64,000 bases of DNA from Commensalibacter melissae. Lineage in GTDB: Bacteria > Pseudomonadota > Alphaproteobacteria > Acetobacterales > Acetobacteraceae. The first letter of the stretch is position 1. Each line of letters opens with the position of its first letter. Shown piece by piece: positions 1-9,405 of this stretch. The stretch covers positions 1,254,501 through 1,318,500 of the forward strand of contig NZ_CP033087.1 of the NCBI RefSeq assembly GCF_003691365.1, in the 5' to 3' direction. A model generated the notes under the pieces. The model was not told the DNA's origin. It made no database searches and was given only the letters and a program-made list of their open reading frames with translations. The position numbers were made by a program, and so were the translations under genes.

Positions 1-689
1 TCTTTAGATTCAGCCGCAACGGTACCAATCAGCTCAACTCCAATAAAGGCAAAGGTGGCACTTTGAAATCCAGCCAAAAACCCCTCAAATCCATTAGGAA
101 ACAAATTACCATGATTCCATATGTTTTTTACAGAGGTCACGTCTCCTGATGGAGAACGAAAACCCGTAACGATAAAAAAGATACCAACAAGAATTAAAAC
201 AATAATGGCTAGAATTTTGATAATGGCAAAACTAAATTCCATTTCACCAAATATTCGAACAGTCAAGCGGTTTAAAATATAAAATATTGCGATACAGCAT
301 AGAGCCGGTATCCAAGAATACAAATTGGGATAAAATATTTGCGTATATCCTGAAATGGCAATTAGATCTGCAATACCAATGACAATCCAGCACAACCAGT
401 AAGACCAACCCAAAACAAAGCCGCAACAAGGTCCAAGCAATTCTGTAACAAAATCTACAAATGATCTGTATCGTAAATCAGATAAAAGAATTTCGCCCAA
501 GGCACGCATTACAAGGAATACAATAATACCAATAATACAGTAAATAAAAATAATAGAGGGACCAGCAAGTGAAATCGTATTAGCCGCTCCCATAAAAAGA
601 CCAGTGCCTATACACCCTCCAATTGCAATTAACTGCATATGTCGGTTACTCAAATTTCTTTTTAGTTCTGTATCTATACCCTGACCCAT
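1..689 (-). CDS. cycA: CycA-like amino acid permease (APC superfamily), partial
   Basis: N-terminal about 229 residues of an amino acid:proton symporter; the rest lies beyond the left edge. Reading from ATG 687-689, the protein begins MGQGIDTELKRNLSNRH and continues through the signatures IAIGGCIGTGLFMGAA and SLAGPSIIF, then several membrane helices. The last visible stretch, FAFIGVELIGTVAAESK, is the conserved TM6-region of the AAT family. The wording is very close to E. coli CycA (D-serine/D-alanine/glycine permease), but GABA or aromatic permeases of the same family are not excluded, so the substrate is inferred. Weak SD. A 20-bp palindrome lies 23-42 bp upstream of the start. Divergent from the helicase gene at 890. 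Confidence 0.88.
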   Translation of the reverse strand, partial: MGQGIDTELKRNLSNRHMQLIAIGGCIGTGLFMGAANTISLAGPSIIFIYCIIGIIVFLVMRALGEILLSDLRYRSFVDFVTELLGPCCGFVLGWSYWLCWIVIGIADLIAISGYTQIFYPNLYSWIPALCCIAIFYILNRLTVRIFGEMEFSFAIIKILAIIVLILVGIFFIVTGFRSPSGDVTSVKNIWNHGNLFPNGFEGFLAGFQSATFAFIGVELIGTVAAESK

Positions 690-711
690 AAAAAACCTTT
701 GTTACATTGAT

Positions 712-731
712 TTTTCAAACGTGTTTGAAAA
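712..731. promoter_or_regulatory. 20-bp palindrome upstream of permease gene
   Basis: Two perfect 9-base arms, TTTTCAAAC and GTTTGAAAA, are separated by GT. It sits in the divergent gap between the permease (start at 689) and the helicase (start at 890). This position suits an operator or a leader hairpin of the permease gene; the cognate regulator is unknown. The rest of the 690-889 gap is AT-rich, with no promoter I can call. Confidence 0.5.
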
Positions 732-889
732 TGATTAATTTTTTGCAAACAATAAATTAATTATTTAATTATTAATTAAAATAAAATCTCAAAACAATTG
801 TAATTTATAATTATCATTGAATGATTATCTAGTTAATTTATCTATTATCCTGTACGCTTATCAAAAACAGCTGATATAAATTATCTATA

Positions 890-3388
890 ATGACACAAAT
901 CAAAGCAATACTTGGACCAACAAATACTGGCAAGACCTATACAGCCCTTGAACGCTTGCTTGCTTATCCTTCCGGAATCATTGGATTTCCCCTAAGGCTT
1001 CTTGCCAAGGAAAACTATGACCGAATGGTTAAAATCAAAGGAAAAAAAAATGTCGGGCTTATAACAGGTGAGGAAAAAATTGTCCCACCCCAGGCAAAAT
1101 GGTTTTCCTGCACTGTTGAGGCAATGCCTGTTCATATACCCGTTGATATTGTCATCATTGATGAAATTCAGCTTTGTTCAGATCCAGATCGTGGACACAT
1201 TTTTACCCACCGGCTTCTTCATTGCCGCGGAACATATGAAACAATTTTTCTCGGAGCTGATACAATCATCCCTATTTTGAAAAAACTTGTTCCATCTATC
1301 GAAATACAAACACGGCCAAGACTTTCATCATTAGTATATAATGGATTTACCAAATTAACAAAATTGCCACCACGTTGTGCAATTGTTGCCTTTTCAGCCC
1401 ATGAAGTTTATGCCATTGCAGAATTGGTCAAGCGTCAAAAAGGTGGATGTGCAATTATCATGGGACGACTTTCTCCCCGTACTCGTAATGCACAAATGGA
1501 ACTTTATCAAAATAAAGAGGTTGACTATTTGATTGCCACCGATGCAATTGGCATGGGTTTGAATATGGATGTCAATCATATCGCTTTTGTGAATTTATCA
1601 AAATATGATGGACGACAGATGCGTAATCTCTATCCAAGTGAAATTGCTCAAATTGCAGGTAGGGCTGGGAGAGGCTCAAAGGATGGAACATTTGGCATAA
1701 CCGCGAATTGTCCAATAATTTCTGATAAAATTGTCAATGCCATAGAAAATCATGCTTTCGATCCCATAAAACAAATTTATTGGCGTAATCATGATCTCGA
1801 TTTTCAAAATCCCCTGACACTTTTTTCCACCTTATCCACACCTTCACTGTTTCCACAGCTTATAACTGGTCAATATTCTTCTGATCTTAAAAACCTATCT
1901 TATCTTATCCAAGACCATGAAGTACGTTCAATATGTACGTCACAATTTAAAACTGAATTGTTATGGGAATGTTGTCAAATACCCGACTTTAAAAAAATTG
2001 GCAGTGAATATCATGCACGGATATGTAAACAAATTTTCCTTTTTTTGATCAAACAAGGCCATATACCTGAAAATTGGATTGATCAGCAAATTCAACAGCT
2101 AAATCATTTGCAGGGGGACATCGATACCTTAATGCAGAGACTTGCCAGTATTCGTATCTATTCATTTTTAACAACAAAAAATAATTGGGTAGAATCATCA
2201 TCTTATTGGCACACCCAAACAAAAGAGATAGAAGAAAAACTTTCCGACGCGCTACATGACAGTTTGGTATCAAAGTTCGTTAATCAAAGGGTCACAAACC
2301 TTATCCATCATTTATCTCACTCTAAACAAATAAATGCCTTTACCTCTATAACAAATGAAGGGAATATTTCAATTGATGGCGAGTTTATTGGTAAAATTCG
2401 GGGATTTTGTTTTCAACTTCCGGATTCAATCCATAAAGACGAACGCTCTTTTATTTTAAAAAAAATTAATAAATCGATTGAAAAATTTATCCCTCAACAG
2501 GTTAATCGATTAATTCACGATAATGATAAAGAATTTATGATAGATCATGATAAAAAAATTATATCATGGCAAAAATCACCAATCGCTCAATTAAAAAAAG
2601 GCAAGGATTTTTTTCATCCAGATATCTGCCTTTTAAATAAGGATTTAATTCAACAAGTTTTTCAAAATTTAATCTTGAGAAGATTGAAAGAATTTTTAGA
2701 AAATTATAATCGAAGATTATTTCCAAATTTTTTTAATGCCTTGGATAATGATAACAACACATCAGAACTACGTGGAATTCTGCATCAACTTTATGAAAAT
2801 GGAGGCATTTTATGGACTGAACAATATTTCAATTTGTCAAAAGACACAATTAAACAATTGAAACATTACAAGATTCATTATGGAAATCACGCAATTTATA
2901 TCGAAAACTTTTTTAAAGAAAAACAATATTATTTACGACATACACTCCTCACACTCAATGAACAGATTGCTAATCCTGTTTTACTTTCACCTAAACAAGT
3001 TGCTTATTTAACTTCTTCGACAATGAACAAAAATCTTGTTGCCAAGATGGGATGGCTTGTTGCCAATAAACAGATCATCAGATTGGATATTGCAGAAAAA
3101 TTGACGTTCAAGCTTAAGAAAGCGTCAAAAAAACATCCTGTTTGTTTTCATAAAAAATGGATAGCACCTGTTCCATATTATAATGATAACATTATTCCAC
3201 TACTTAAATCTCTAAAATTGCAACCCAAAAAACCTGAAAAATTAACATATGAAAAATTTGGCCCTCCAGCACCCTTATTAATTAAAAAAATTAAAATAAA
3301 AAAACAGCGCAAAATTAAACATATGACGCATCTTACCCAAGATAATCCATTTAACATTCTTAAAAACTTTCTTTTGAATCGTACATGA
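890..3388 (+). CDS. Suv3-like superfamily 2 RNA/DNA helicase
   Basis: An 832-residue ATP-dependent helicase of the Suv3/MgpS type found in mitochondria and alphaproteobacteria, where it acts on RNA; the exact substrate here is not known. Visible motifs: Walker A GPTNTGKT at residues 9-16, DEIQ (Walker B) at 91-94, the conserved IATDAIGMGLN segment, and motif VI QIAGRAGRG near residue 254. The long C-terminal half (about 330-832) has no recognised catalytic motif and ends in a lysine-rich tail, probably for nucleic acid contact. Its stop overlaps the ATG of the S4 gene by 4 bases (ATGA), so the two are translationally coupled. The helicase - S4 - fdxA order recurs in alphaproteobacteria. Confidence 0.9.
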   Translation: MTQIKAILGPTNTGKTYTALERLLAYPSGIIGFPLRLLAKENYDRMVKIKGKKNVGLITGEEKIVPPQAKWFSCTVEAMPVHIPVDIVIIDEIQLCSDPDRGHIFTHRLLHCRGTYETIFLGADTIIPILKKLVPSIEIQTRPRLSSLVYNGFTKLTKLPPRCAIVAFSAHEVYAIAELVKRQKGGCAIIMGRLSPRTRNAQMELYQNKEVDYLIATDAIGMGLNMDVNHIAFVNLSKYDGRQMRNLYPSEIAQIAGRAGRGSKDGTFGITANCPIISDKIVNAIENHAFDPIKQIYWRNHDLDFQNPLTLFSTLSTPSLFPQLITGQYSSDLKNLSYLIQDHEVRSICTSQFKTELLWECCQIPDFKKIGSEYHARICKQIFLFLIKQGHIPENWIDQQIQQLNHLQGDIDTLMQRLASIRIYSFLTTKNNWVESSSYWHTQTKEIEEKLSDALHDSLVSKFVNQRVTNLIHHLSHSKQINAFTSITNEGNISIDGEFIGKIRGFCFQLPDSIHKDERSFILKKINKSIEKFIPQQVNRLIHDNDKEFMIDHDKKIISWQKSPIAQLKKGKDFFHPDICLLNKDLIQQVFQNLILRRLKEFLENYNRRLFPNFFNALDNDNNTSELRGILHQLYENGGILWTEQYFNLSKDTIKQLKHYKIHYGNHAIYIENFFKEKQYYLRHTLLTLNEQIANPVLLSPKQVAYLTSSTMNKNLVAKMGWLVANKQIIRLDIAEKLTFKLKKASKKHPVCFHKKWIAPVPYYNDNIIPLLKSLKLQPKKPEKLTYEKFGPPAPLLIKKIKIKKQRKIKHMTHLTQDNPFNILKNFLLNRT

Positions 3389-3666
3389 ACTATCAAACTG
3401 AGCTAACCTGTCAACGTATTGATATCTGGCTTTGGCATGCTAGAATATATAAATCCCGATCGATTAGTTATTTCTCGATTAAAAACGAAATTATAAAAAT
3501 AAATTCAAAATCAGTTATCAAACCTGCAACTTTAATAAAAAAAAACGATATCATTACCATTCCCTGGAATAATAGTAGCAGGGTAATACAGGTCTTGGGT
3601 TTTTCAACCCGAAGAGTTTCAACAAAATTATGTCACTCTTTATACAAAGAAATTCTTGAAAAATAG
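3385..3666 (+). CDS. hslR: S4-domain RNA-binding protein, Hsp15 family
   Basis: A 93-residue protein that is almost entirely an S4 RNA-binding domain (QRIDIWLWHARIYKSRS near the N-terminus). This signature matches Hsp15/HslR, which in E. coli binds stalled 50S subunits carrying nascent chains. It is shorter than E. coli Hsp15 (about 133 residues), lacking most of the basic C-terminal tail. It overlaps the helicase stop by 4 bases. The family is clear; the ribosome rescue role is by analogy. Confidence 0.82.
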   Translation: MNYQTELTCQRIDIWLWHARIYKSRSISYFSIKNEIIKINSKSVIKPATLIKKNDIITIPWNNSSRVIQVLGFSTRRVSTKLCHSLYKEILEK

Positions 3667-3680
3667 ATTTTGATGTAATA

Positions 3681-3701
3681 AAGAAAATGAATAATTTTCT
3701 T
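3681..3701 (+). terminator. Weak AT-rich hairpin after hslR
   Basis: Arms AAGAAAAT and ATTTTCTT (8 bp) with a GAATA loop, 14 bases past the hslR stop. No GC pairs stabilise the base and no clean T-run follows, so termination here would be inefficient. The remainder of the gap before fdxA holds nothing else I can name. Confidence 0.25.
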
Positions 3702-3813
3702 GTTAGTCATCAAGATGATACCTAACTTATATAAGTAAGCTATTTTATATAATTAAGAAAAACAATTATTTAGGGAAAAACCCTTATTTAACTAGTATGA
3801 ATCGGAGAAAACA

Positions 3814-4146
3814 ATGGCCTATGTGGTCACAGAAAACTGTATCCGCTGCAAATATATGGATTGTGTAGAAGTATGTCCCGTCGACTGCTTCTATGCGGGT
3901 GAAAATTTTCTAGTTATAAGCCCAGAAGAATGTATCGATTGTGGAGTATGTGAACCTGAATGCCCTGCAGAAGCTATATTCCCTGACAGTGATGATCGTT
4001 CTACCGACTGGATTGAGATCAATGCTGAACTGTCCAAATCATGGCCAAACATTACAAGAAAAGAAAATACACCTTCGGATGCTGATGAATGGAACGGAAA
4101 GCCTGATAAAAAGGATATGCTTTCCCGGGAACCGCATAAGAGCTAA
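3814..4146 (+). CDS. fdxA: 7Fe-type ferredoxin FdxA
   Basis: A 110-residue soluble low-potential electron carrier with one [3Fe-4S] and one [4Fe-4S] cluster. Cysteines lie at 9, 12, 17, 21 and 25 in the first half and 40, 43, 46 and 50 in the second ([12 protein letters not shown]), the FdxA pattern of proteobacteria. The acidic C-terminal extension (about 55-110) is also typical. SD GGAG sits about 8 bases before the ATG. It follows the helicase/S4 pair, as in related genomes, and is convergent with cyoD across a strong bidirectional terminator. The electron partner is unknown. Confidence 0.95.
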   Translation: MAYVVTENCIRCKYMDCVEVCPVDCFYAGENFLVISPEECIDCGVCEPECPAEAIFPDSDDRSTDWIEINAELSKSWPNITRKENTPSDADEWNGKPDKKDMLSREPHKS

Positions 4147-4170
4147 TGTATATCTGTCTTTAATCAATAA

Positions 4171-4200
4171 AAAACCCTTTATCATTTGATAAAGGGTTTT
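4171..4200. terminator. Bidirectional rho-independent terminator, fdxA / cyoD
   Basis: A 13-bp stem AAAACCCTTTATC / GATAAAGGGTTTT with an ATTT loop, followed by T residues on the plus strand and flanked by A residues that give U-runs on the minus transcript. It lies between the convergent fdxA and cyoABCD units. Confidence 0.88.
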
Positions 4201-4258
4201 TTTATAACTTGATTTCATTTTGCCCCATAATGATTTACAGGACAAAACGTAAATATAA

Positions 4259-4594
4259 TTATCGAGACATCATGTTATAACTTGCATTATGCATTACGAA
4301 TAACGTTCCAAATACAATAACGATTGCTACGAAAAGCGAAAATGCATAACTTACCAAATCAACACGTTTTTCTGGAGACACACTGACATGCAAGAAAAAT
4401 ACTGACTGAACAATAATTTGTAATGCTGCCAATACCCCAAGCGTAGTTGCAGTAGCCATCGTTGAAAACATATGTTCCATAACGATATAAAAAGCAATTA
4501 CCGTAAGGATGATCGATAATACATACCCGACTATATAGGATGCTACAGAGCCGTGTCCTGCCTCTTCTGAGGCTGTAGTGTGATTTTCTGTCAT
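4259..4594 (-). CDS. cyoD: Cytochrome bo3 ubiquinol oxidase subunit IV
   Basis: A 111-residue subunit of the bo3 quinol oxidase with three predicted membrane helices (SYIVGYVLSIILTVIAFYIV, LGVLAALQIIVQSVFFLHV and a C-terminal segment around VAIVIVFGTLFVMH). The QSVFFLHV block is the CyoD signature. It assists assembly of the copper centre and quinol oxidase stability. Its ATG overlaps the cyoC stop by one base (TAATG), so translation is coupled. Last gene of cyoABCD before the terminator at 4171-4200. Confidence 0.95.
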   Translation of the reverse strand: MTENHTTASEEAGHGSVASYIVGYVLSIILTVIAFYIVMEHMFSTMATATTLGVLAALQIIVQSVFFLHVSVSPEKRVDLVSYAFSLFVAIVIVFGTLFVMHNASYNMMSR

Positions 4595-5214
4595 TATGCC
4601 ATACTCAACAGGTAAACGAAACTAAATACGCAAATCCAAACAATATCCAAGAAATGCCAAAATAAACTCATACAAGCCAATCTTGGCATCATTGTTTTGT
4701 TTAGACCCTTTGTTACCAATTGAATCATCAGAACCGTCATCCAAATCAGACCCAAAGTAACATGTAAGCCATGCGTTCCAACAAGTGTAAAGAATGCCGA
4801 CCAATAAGCGCTAACGGTTGGTGAGGCACCATGTTGAACAAAAGCGATAAACTCTTGAACTTCCAAAACAAGGAACCCTAAACCAAGAATGGCTGAAACC
4901 ACCATCCATAAAAGTGTTCCATTGTTACTGTTACGACGCGCCTGAATCATCGCGAAACCGAAGGTAAGTGAACTTGTCAACAGCAAGGCAGTTTCAATAG
5001 CCACTCGCCCCAGTTCAAACATTTCTTTACTGGTTGGACCACCAGCAAACTGATTTCTTAAAACCGCATAACTGGTAAATAAACACCCAAAGACAATGCA
5101 GTCCGACATCAAATACATCCAAAAGCCAAAGAATGAATGATTTTCATGCTCATGTTCGTGTTCATGAACATTTTGTGAAGTATTTGACATCGTTGTACTC
5201 ATATTCTCAGCCAT
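4594..5214 (-). CDS. cyoC: Cytochrome bo3 ubiquinol oxidase subunit III
   Basis: A 206-residue, five-helix subunit III of the heme-copper oxidase. The FGFWMYLMSDCIVFG motif opens the first helix, and THGLHVTLGLIWM and FWHFLDIVWICVFS are the conserved COX3 segments. A His/Glu-alternating stretch (HEHEHEHENH) precedes the first helix; His-rich N-termini are common in CyoC. No heme or copper is bound here; subunit III stabilises the complex. Its start overlaps the cyoB stop by one base. Confidence 0.96.
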   Translation of the reverse strand: MAENMSTTMSNTSQNVHEHEHEHENHSFFGFWMYLMSDCIVFGCLFTSYAVLRNQFAGGPTSKEMFELGRVAIETALLLTSSLTFGFAMIQARRNSNNGTLLWMVVSAILGLGFLVLEVQEFIAFVQHGASPTVSAYWSAFFTLVGTHGLHVTLGLIWMTVLMIQLVTKGLNKTMMPRLACMSLFWHFLDIVWICVFSFVYLLSMA

Positions 5215-7202
5215 TATTCAGCCACCTGTGTCATAAGTTTACGAGAATGTTCTTTTTCAATACGTTCAACTTCTGAAGCAGGAATGACATATTCTTTATC
5301 ATCTTTAAAGCTATAGCCAATAGCTAATACAAAATTAAGAATTACGGTAACAATCACAAGCCACCAGATATGCCAAACTGCCGCAAATCCCAGAACCAAT
5401 GCAAACATGCCATGCCAAAAACCTGCAGACGTGTTTTTAGGCATAAGAATATCCTTATAGGTTTCAGACGTACGACGTGTATCAATTCCATGCTCTTTAT
5501 TATATGCATAAGCATCACGTGATTGAACAACTGGAATATGAGCAAAGTTATAAACAGGAGCTGGAGAAGAAGTTGACCATTCAAGACTACGACCATCCCA
5601 TGGATCACCCGTTACATCAATATTTTCAGGTTTTTTCGCGTTAATAATACCAAGGAAAATCTGTAATAATTGGCAAACAACACCACAAAGGATACAAAAT
5701 ACACCAACACAGGCAATCTGTAACCAGAAATGCCAATTGGGATTGTCATAATGATTCAAACGACGAACCATTCCATCAAATCCGGTAATGTATAATGGAA
5801 CAAATGAAAGGAAAAATCCAAAGAACCAGAAAAAGAATGCGGCCTTACCAAGTTTCTGACTCATCTTGAAACCGGTTACTTTTGGAGCCCAAAAATTCAT
5901 CCCCGCGACATAACCAAAATAAACACCACCAATAATAGTATTATGGAAGTGAGCAATCAAGAATTCACTATTATGCAAAACGAAGTCACTGGCTGGAATT
6001 GCCAGCATAACCCCGGTCATACCACCAATAACGAAAACAATCATAAATCCGATTGTCCAATACATTGGTGCAGTAAATTCGATACGTCCTCTAAACATGG
6101 TAAAGAGCCAGTTAAAGACCTTAACTCCTGTTGGGATGGCAATGATCATCGTCATGATACCAAAAAAGGTATTAACATTTGCTCCGGCACCCATTGTAAA
6201 GAAGTGGTGAACCCAAACCAGCAAGGACAAGGTCGTAATCGCCAAACTTGCATAAACCATTGTTGCATAACCGAATAATGGTTTTTTGCAAAATACAGGA
6301 ACAACTTCCGAGAAAACACCAAAGGCAGGAATTACAAGAATGTAAACTTCAGGATGTCCCCATGCCCAGATCAGATTCAAATACAACATTACATTTCCAC
6401 CACCATCATTGGTAAAGAAATGCATTCCACAATAACGATCCAGTGCCAATTCAGCCACAGCCACTGTCAAGGCAGGGAATGTCGTAAAAATCATGATACA
6501 AGATGCAATAACAGTCCATGTGAAAACAGGAATACGCATCCATGTCATTCCTGGGGCACGCATTTTGACAACTGTAGTTATAAAGTTAACAGCAGTCAAA
6601 AGCGTTCCAACACCGGAAATCTGAACAGCCCAGATATAATAGTCTACCCCTACGCCAGGACTGAACTGCAATTCAGAAACAGGTGGATAGGCCAACCAAC
6701 CAGCAGTCGAGAAATCACCAATAAACAAAGAGATGTTAACTAGTATAGCACCAGCAGTCGTTAACCAAAAACTTAATGAGTTGATAAATGGAAAAGCGAC
6801 GTCACGAGCACCAATCTGCAAAGGAACGATAAGGTTAAATAGACCCTGCATAAATGCCATGGCCATGAAGAAAATCATGATTGTACCATGAGCAGTGAAA
6901 ATTTGGTCATAATGCGATGGAGGCAGGTAACCAGGACTATTATAAGCCATGGCCTGTTGCAGACGCATCATGATAGCATCCGCAAATCCACGGAATAACA
7001 TAACAAGTGCAAGCACGATGTACATTATACCGATACGCTTGTGATCAACCGAGAAAAGCCAGTTTCTGAACAATACACCCCATTTACCATAGTATGTGAT
7101 CGCTCCTAAAACAGCCAATCCAACAATAACTACCCCAATAAATGTCCCTACCAATATAGGTACATGATATGGAATAGCCGAAAGACTTAATTTACCTAAC
7201 AT
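5214..7202 (-). CDS. cyoB: Cytochrome bo3 ubiquinol oxidase subunit I
   Basis: Catalytic subunit (662 residues) that reduces O2 with ubiquinol electrons and pumps protons at the inner membrane. All metal ligands are present: helix [13 protein letters not shown] (low-spin heme), helix [17 protein letters not shown] (Cu(B) His and cross-link Tyr), helix [12 protein letters not shown] (Cu(B) pair) and helix [12 protein letters not shown] (heme o3 and heme b). It has the extra N- and C-terminal helices of the bo3 type. SD AGAGGA precedes the ATG and lies inside the end of cyoA. It is a useful contrast to the degraded COX1 homologue at 53967-55298. Confidence 0.98.
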   Translation of the reverse strand: MLGKLSLSAIPYHVPILVGTFIGVVIVGLAVLGAITYYGKWGVLFRNWLFSVDHKRIGIMYIVLALVMLFRGFADAIMMRLQQAMAYNSPGYLPPSHYDQIFTAHGTIMIFFMAMAFMQGLFNLIVPLQIGARDVAFPFINSLSFWLTTAGAILVNISLFIGDFSTAGWLAYPPVSELQFSPGVGVDYYIWAVQISGVGTLLTAVNFITTVVKMRAPGMTWMRIPVFTWTVIASCIMIFTTFPALTVAVAELALDRYCGMHFFTNDGGGNVMLYLNLIWAWGHPEVYILVIPAFGVFSEVVPVFCKKPLFGYATMVYASLAITTLSLLVWVHHFFTMGAGANVNTFFGIMTMIIAIPTGVKVFNWLFTMFRGRIEFTAPMYWTIGFMIVFVIGGMTGVMLAIPASDFVLHNSEFLIAHFHNTIIGGVYFGYVAGMNFWAPKVTGFKMSQKLGKAAFFFWFFGFFLSFVPLYITGFDGMVRRLNHYDNPNWHFWLQIACVGVFCILCGVVCQLLQIFLGIINAKKPENIDVTGDPWDGRSLEWSTSSPAPVYNFAHIPVVQSRDAYAYNKEHGIDTRRTSETYKDILMPKNTSAGFWHGMFALVLGFAAVWHIWWLVIVTVILNFVLAIGYSFKDDKEYVIPASEVERIEKEHSRKLMTQVAE

Positions 7203-7206
7203 TTAT

Positions 7207-8145
7207 CTATTCCTCTGCGTGCTTCATTTCACCAGATTGACTTGAGCTCATATGAATCATTTGCCCAGTAGCTTTATCCATAACCATACCATTGTTATAT
7301 TTTGCTATGATTGTATCGAATAAAACCGGTTCAACATGAGCATAGTATTCAACTGGATTTTTAATACTATCTTCATGCAATTTAGCATATGTTTCATTAT
7401 TCAAGTCTTGAGAAGACGCACGAACTTTTTCAATCCAGTCCTGAAATCCCTTTTCATCTTTAACCAATGTACGGAATCTCATATCTGAATATCCAGCACC
7501 ACTGTAATTATTGGTTTCCCCCAAATAATCACCTTCTGTAGAAGCCAATAAATGCAATTGAGTTTGCATACCAGCCATTACATAGACTTGTGACCCTAGC
7601 TGCGGAATCCAAAAAGAGTTCATTGTCGCATCGGACGTTAATCGGAAGGAAACTGGTGTATTAACAGGTACTACCAATTGATTAACTGTGGCTATACCAT
7701 ATTCAGGATAAATAAATAACCATTTCCAGTTTAACGCAACAACCTGAACATCAATTGGTTTGACTTGTGGATTATCAGCAGGTGCAGCGATTGGTTTATA
7801 AGGATCCAATTCATGAGATGAAACAAATGTTTTATATGCAAGAAAAGCAATCAAACACATTGGAATTCCCCACATACATATTTCAATCGGAAGTGAGAAA
7901 TCCCATTTTGGTGAATATGTTGCACTGGTATTTGATGCACGATAACGTCTTGCAATAATTAAGGTTGCAATAATAACGGGAATAACAACGCAAAGCATTG
8001 CCCCTACCGTCATCATAATCAATTCTTTCTCACTTTGTCCTATCGGTCCTTTTGGATCAAATAAAACCAAGTTACATCCACCCAACATAAGAGTAGATGT
8101 TAAACCCACTACCGATAATGTAATTTTCGGTAATAATTTTTTCAT
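7207..8145 (-). CDS. cyoA: Cytochrome bo3 ubiquinol oxidase subunit II (lipoprotein)
   Basis: Subunit II, two membrane helices plus a periplasmic cupredoxin domain without Cu(A), as in quinol oxidases. I place the start at 8145 (312 residues) rather than at the ATG at 8169. A GAGG SD lies 6 bases upstream, and the protein then begins directly with a lipoprotein signal (MKKLLPKITL...LMLGGC, lipobox Cys24). The longer form would add eight polar residues before the signal. The cupredoxin segment TMNSFWIPQLGSQVYVMAGM is conserved. First gene of cyoABCD. Confidence 0.95.
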   Translation of the reverse strand: MKKLLPKITLSVVGLTSTLMLGGCNLVLFDPKGPIGQSEKELIMMTVGAMLCVVIPVIIATLIIARRYRASNTSATYSPKWDFSLPIEICMWGIPMCLIAFLAYKTFVSSHELDPYKPIAAPADNPQVKPIDVQVVALNWKWLFIYPEYGIATVNQLVVPVNTPVSFRLTSDATMNSFWIPQLGSQVYVMAGMQTQLHLLASTEGDYLGETNNYSGAGYSDMRFRTLVKDEKGFQDWIEKVRASSQDLNNETYAKLHEDSIKNPVEYYAHVEPVLFDTIIAKYNNGMVMDKATGQMIHMSSSQSGEMKHAEE

Positions 8146-8169
8146 TCTATGCCTCGTTGATTCTGACAT

Positions 8170-8432
8170 CGCTCAACTCATCAGCGTGTTTATTTTATAA
8201 AACTTCTTTTTAATTGAGAAATCATATAAAAAAACAGTTTTATATTATTAAATTTTTATATAAAATTCATTCTTCATAAAAAGACCACAATTTTTTCTAA
8301 ATTTAGACATATAATCATGATCTTAGTATAATGTTATTTTATATCTAATTGTTTACTATAAATAACATCCCATTACAACTCACTTTATAAGCAAGCACTT
8401 ATTAAATATCGATTATGGATTATGGCTATAAT
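8170..8432 (-). promoter_or_regulatory. Upstream region of the cyo operon
   Basis: AT-rich gene-free stretch upstream of cyoA that must carry the operon's promoter. I see no convincing -35/-10 pair and no FNR-type TTGAT-N4-ATCAA site. The only symmetrical element noticed is the 10-base palindrome CTAAATTTAG near 8299-8308. No small gene or RNA is recognisable. Confidence 0.3.
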
Positions 8433-8436
8433 CAAA

Positions 8437-8467
8437 AAAAAATAGTGCTGAATAAATCAGCACTATT
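8437..8467 (-). terminator. Rho-independent terminator of the BI-1-like gene
   Basis: Arms AAAATAGTGCTGA and TCAGCACTATTTT around ATAAA. Read on the minus strand, the stem is followed by a long T-run, 30 bases past the stop at 8498. Confidence 0.85.
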
Positions 8468-8497
8468 TTCAACATTCATAAAACTGTCATTTTAAGC

Positions 8498-9268
8498 TTA
8501 GTTGTCGTTTTGACGAACACCCATGAATTGCAGCATAAACTGAAACAGGTTGATAAAATTCAAATACATACTTAAGGCATCATAAACGCTGGCTTTAAGC
8601 ACGATATCAGACCCTTCATATTGATAAAGATTTTGATAGGAAAGCTTAATACGTTGAGTATCCGTAGCGGCAAGACCTGTAAAAATGATCACTCCAACTA
8701 TATTAATGATTAATCCTAGTTGTCCGCTTTTGAAAAAAATATTCGCAACCATGGCTAAAACAAGACCAAACAGACCCATCCCTAAAAAAGAACCAATACC
8801 TGTCAAATCTTTGTGAGTTGAGTATCCCCACAAAGACATTCCTGCAAACATACCTGCTGTGACTACAAACGTCCTTACGATGGATTCACCTGTATATACA
8901 TAAAAGATATTTGCCATACTAACGCCCATGACACCACAAAATACCCAGAAAAGCGTTTGTGCAGCTTGCGTTGAAAGACGATTGACCCCAAAGGACATTA
9001 CCAAGACAAATGCCAATGGTGAAAAAATAGCGATATAACCCAATAATGTTGGTGTGATTCCAATGGTTCTGTATCCCATCACTACCGGATGATAAAATAT
9101 ATCACCTAAAGATGTGTTAACAACCAAATATGAAACTAATGCAGTTAGCAACAACCCTGATGCCATCCAATTATAGATACGAAGCATATAATTTCTAAGA
9201 CCTGCATCATATGCGACTTTGGCATTGACATTGGTCATATTGTTATAAGAATCAGGACGAAATACCAT
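8498..9268 (-). CDS. Bax inhibitor-1 / YccA family membrane protein
   Basis: A 256-residue integral membrane protein with seven predicted helices, ending in the family's C-terminal block (KASVYDALSMYLNFINLFQFMLQFMG). Other family hallmarks are GLAATDTQRIKLSYQ and the early NYMLRIYNWMASGLL. Bacterial relatives include YbhL, YccA (an FtsH modulator) and the calcium-leak channel BsYetJ. The biological role is therefore uncertain: ion homeostasis or membrane proteostasis. Monocistronic, with its own terminator. It lies upstream of, and in the same direction as, cyoA. Confidence 0.88.
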   Translation of the reverse strand: MVFRPDSYNNMTNVNAKVAYDAGLRNYMLRIYNWMASGLLLTALVSYLVVNTSLGDIFYHPVVMGYRTIGITPTLLGYIAIFSPLAFVLVMSFGVNRLSTQAAQTLFWVFCGVMGVSMANIFYVYTGESIVRTFVVTAGMFAGMSLWGYSTHKDLTGIGSFLGMGLFGLVLAMVANIFFKSGQLGLIINIVGVIIFTGLAATDTQRIKLSYQNLYQYEGSDIVLKASVYDALSMYLNFINLFQFMLQFMGVRQNDN

Positions 9269-9405
9269 TTACTTTACTCATTAAAATTTTCATAGACTTA
9301 TATAATATATTTCATTTACAGCCCAAATATCAAGCATTGAAAAAAAATATGTTATATTCATAATTAATACGCAAAGAGTTGAATTATAAAAACAGAATTG
9401 ATCAT

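Noticed and set aside
1042-1050. A9 tract in the helicase gene (similar A9 runs in hslR and mutS, T8 in petB) as phase-variation switches
   Set aside because: Such runs are expected in a genome this AT-rich, all frames are intact, and the genes are housekeeping types that rarely phase-vary.
5943-6743. Open plus-strand frames of 111 and 129 residues opposite cyoB
   Set aside because: They are antisense to a strongly conserved gene, rich in His/Cys/Asn from reverse reading of membrane codons, and have no SD or family similarity.
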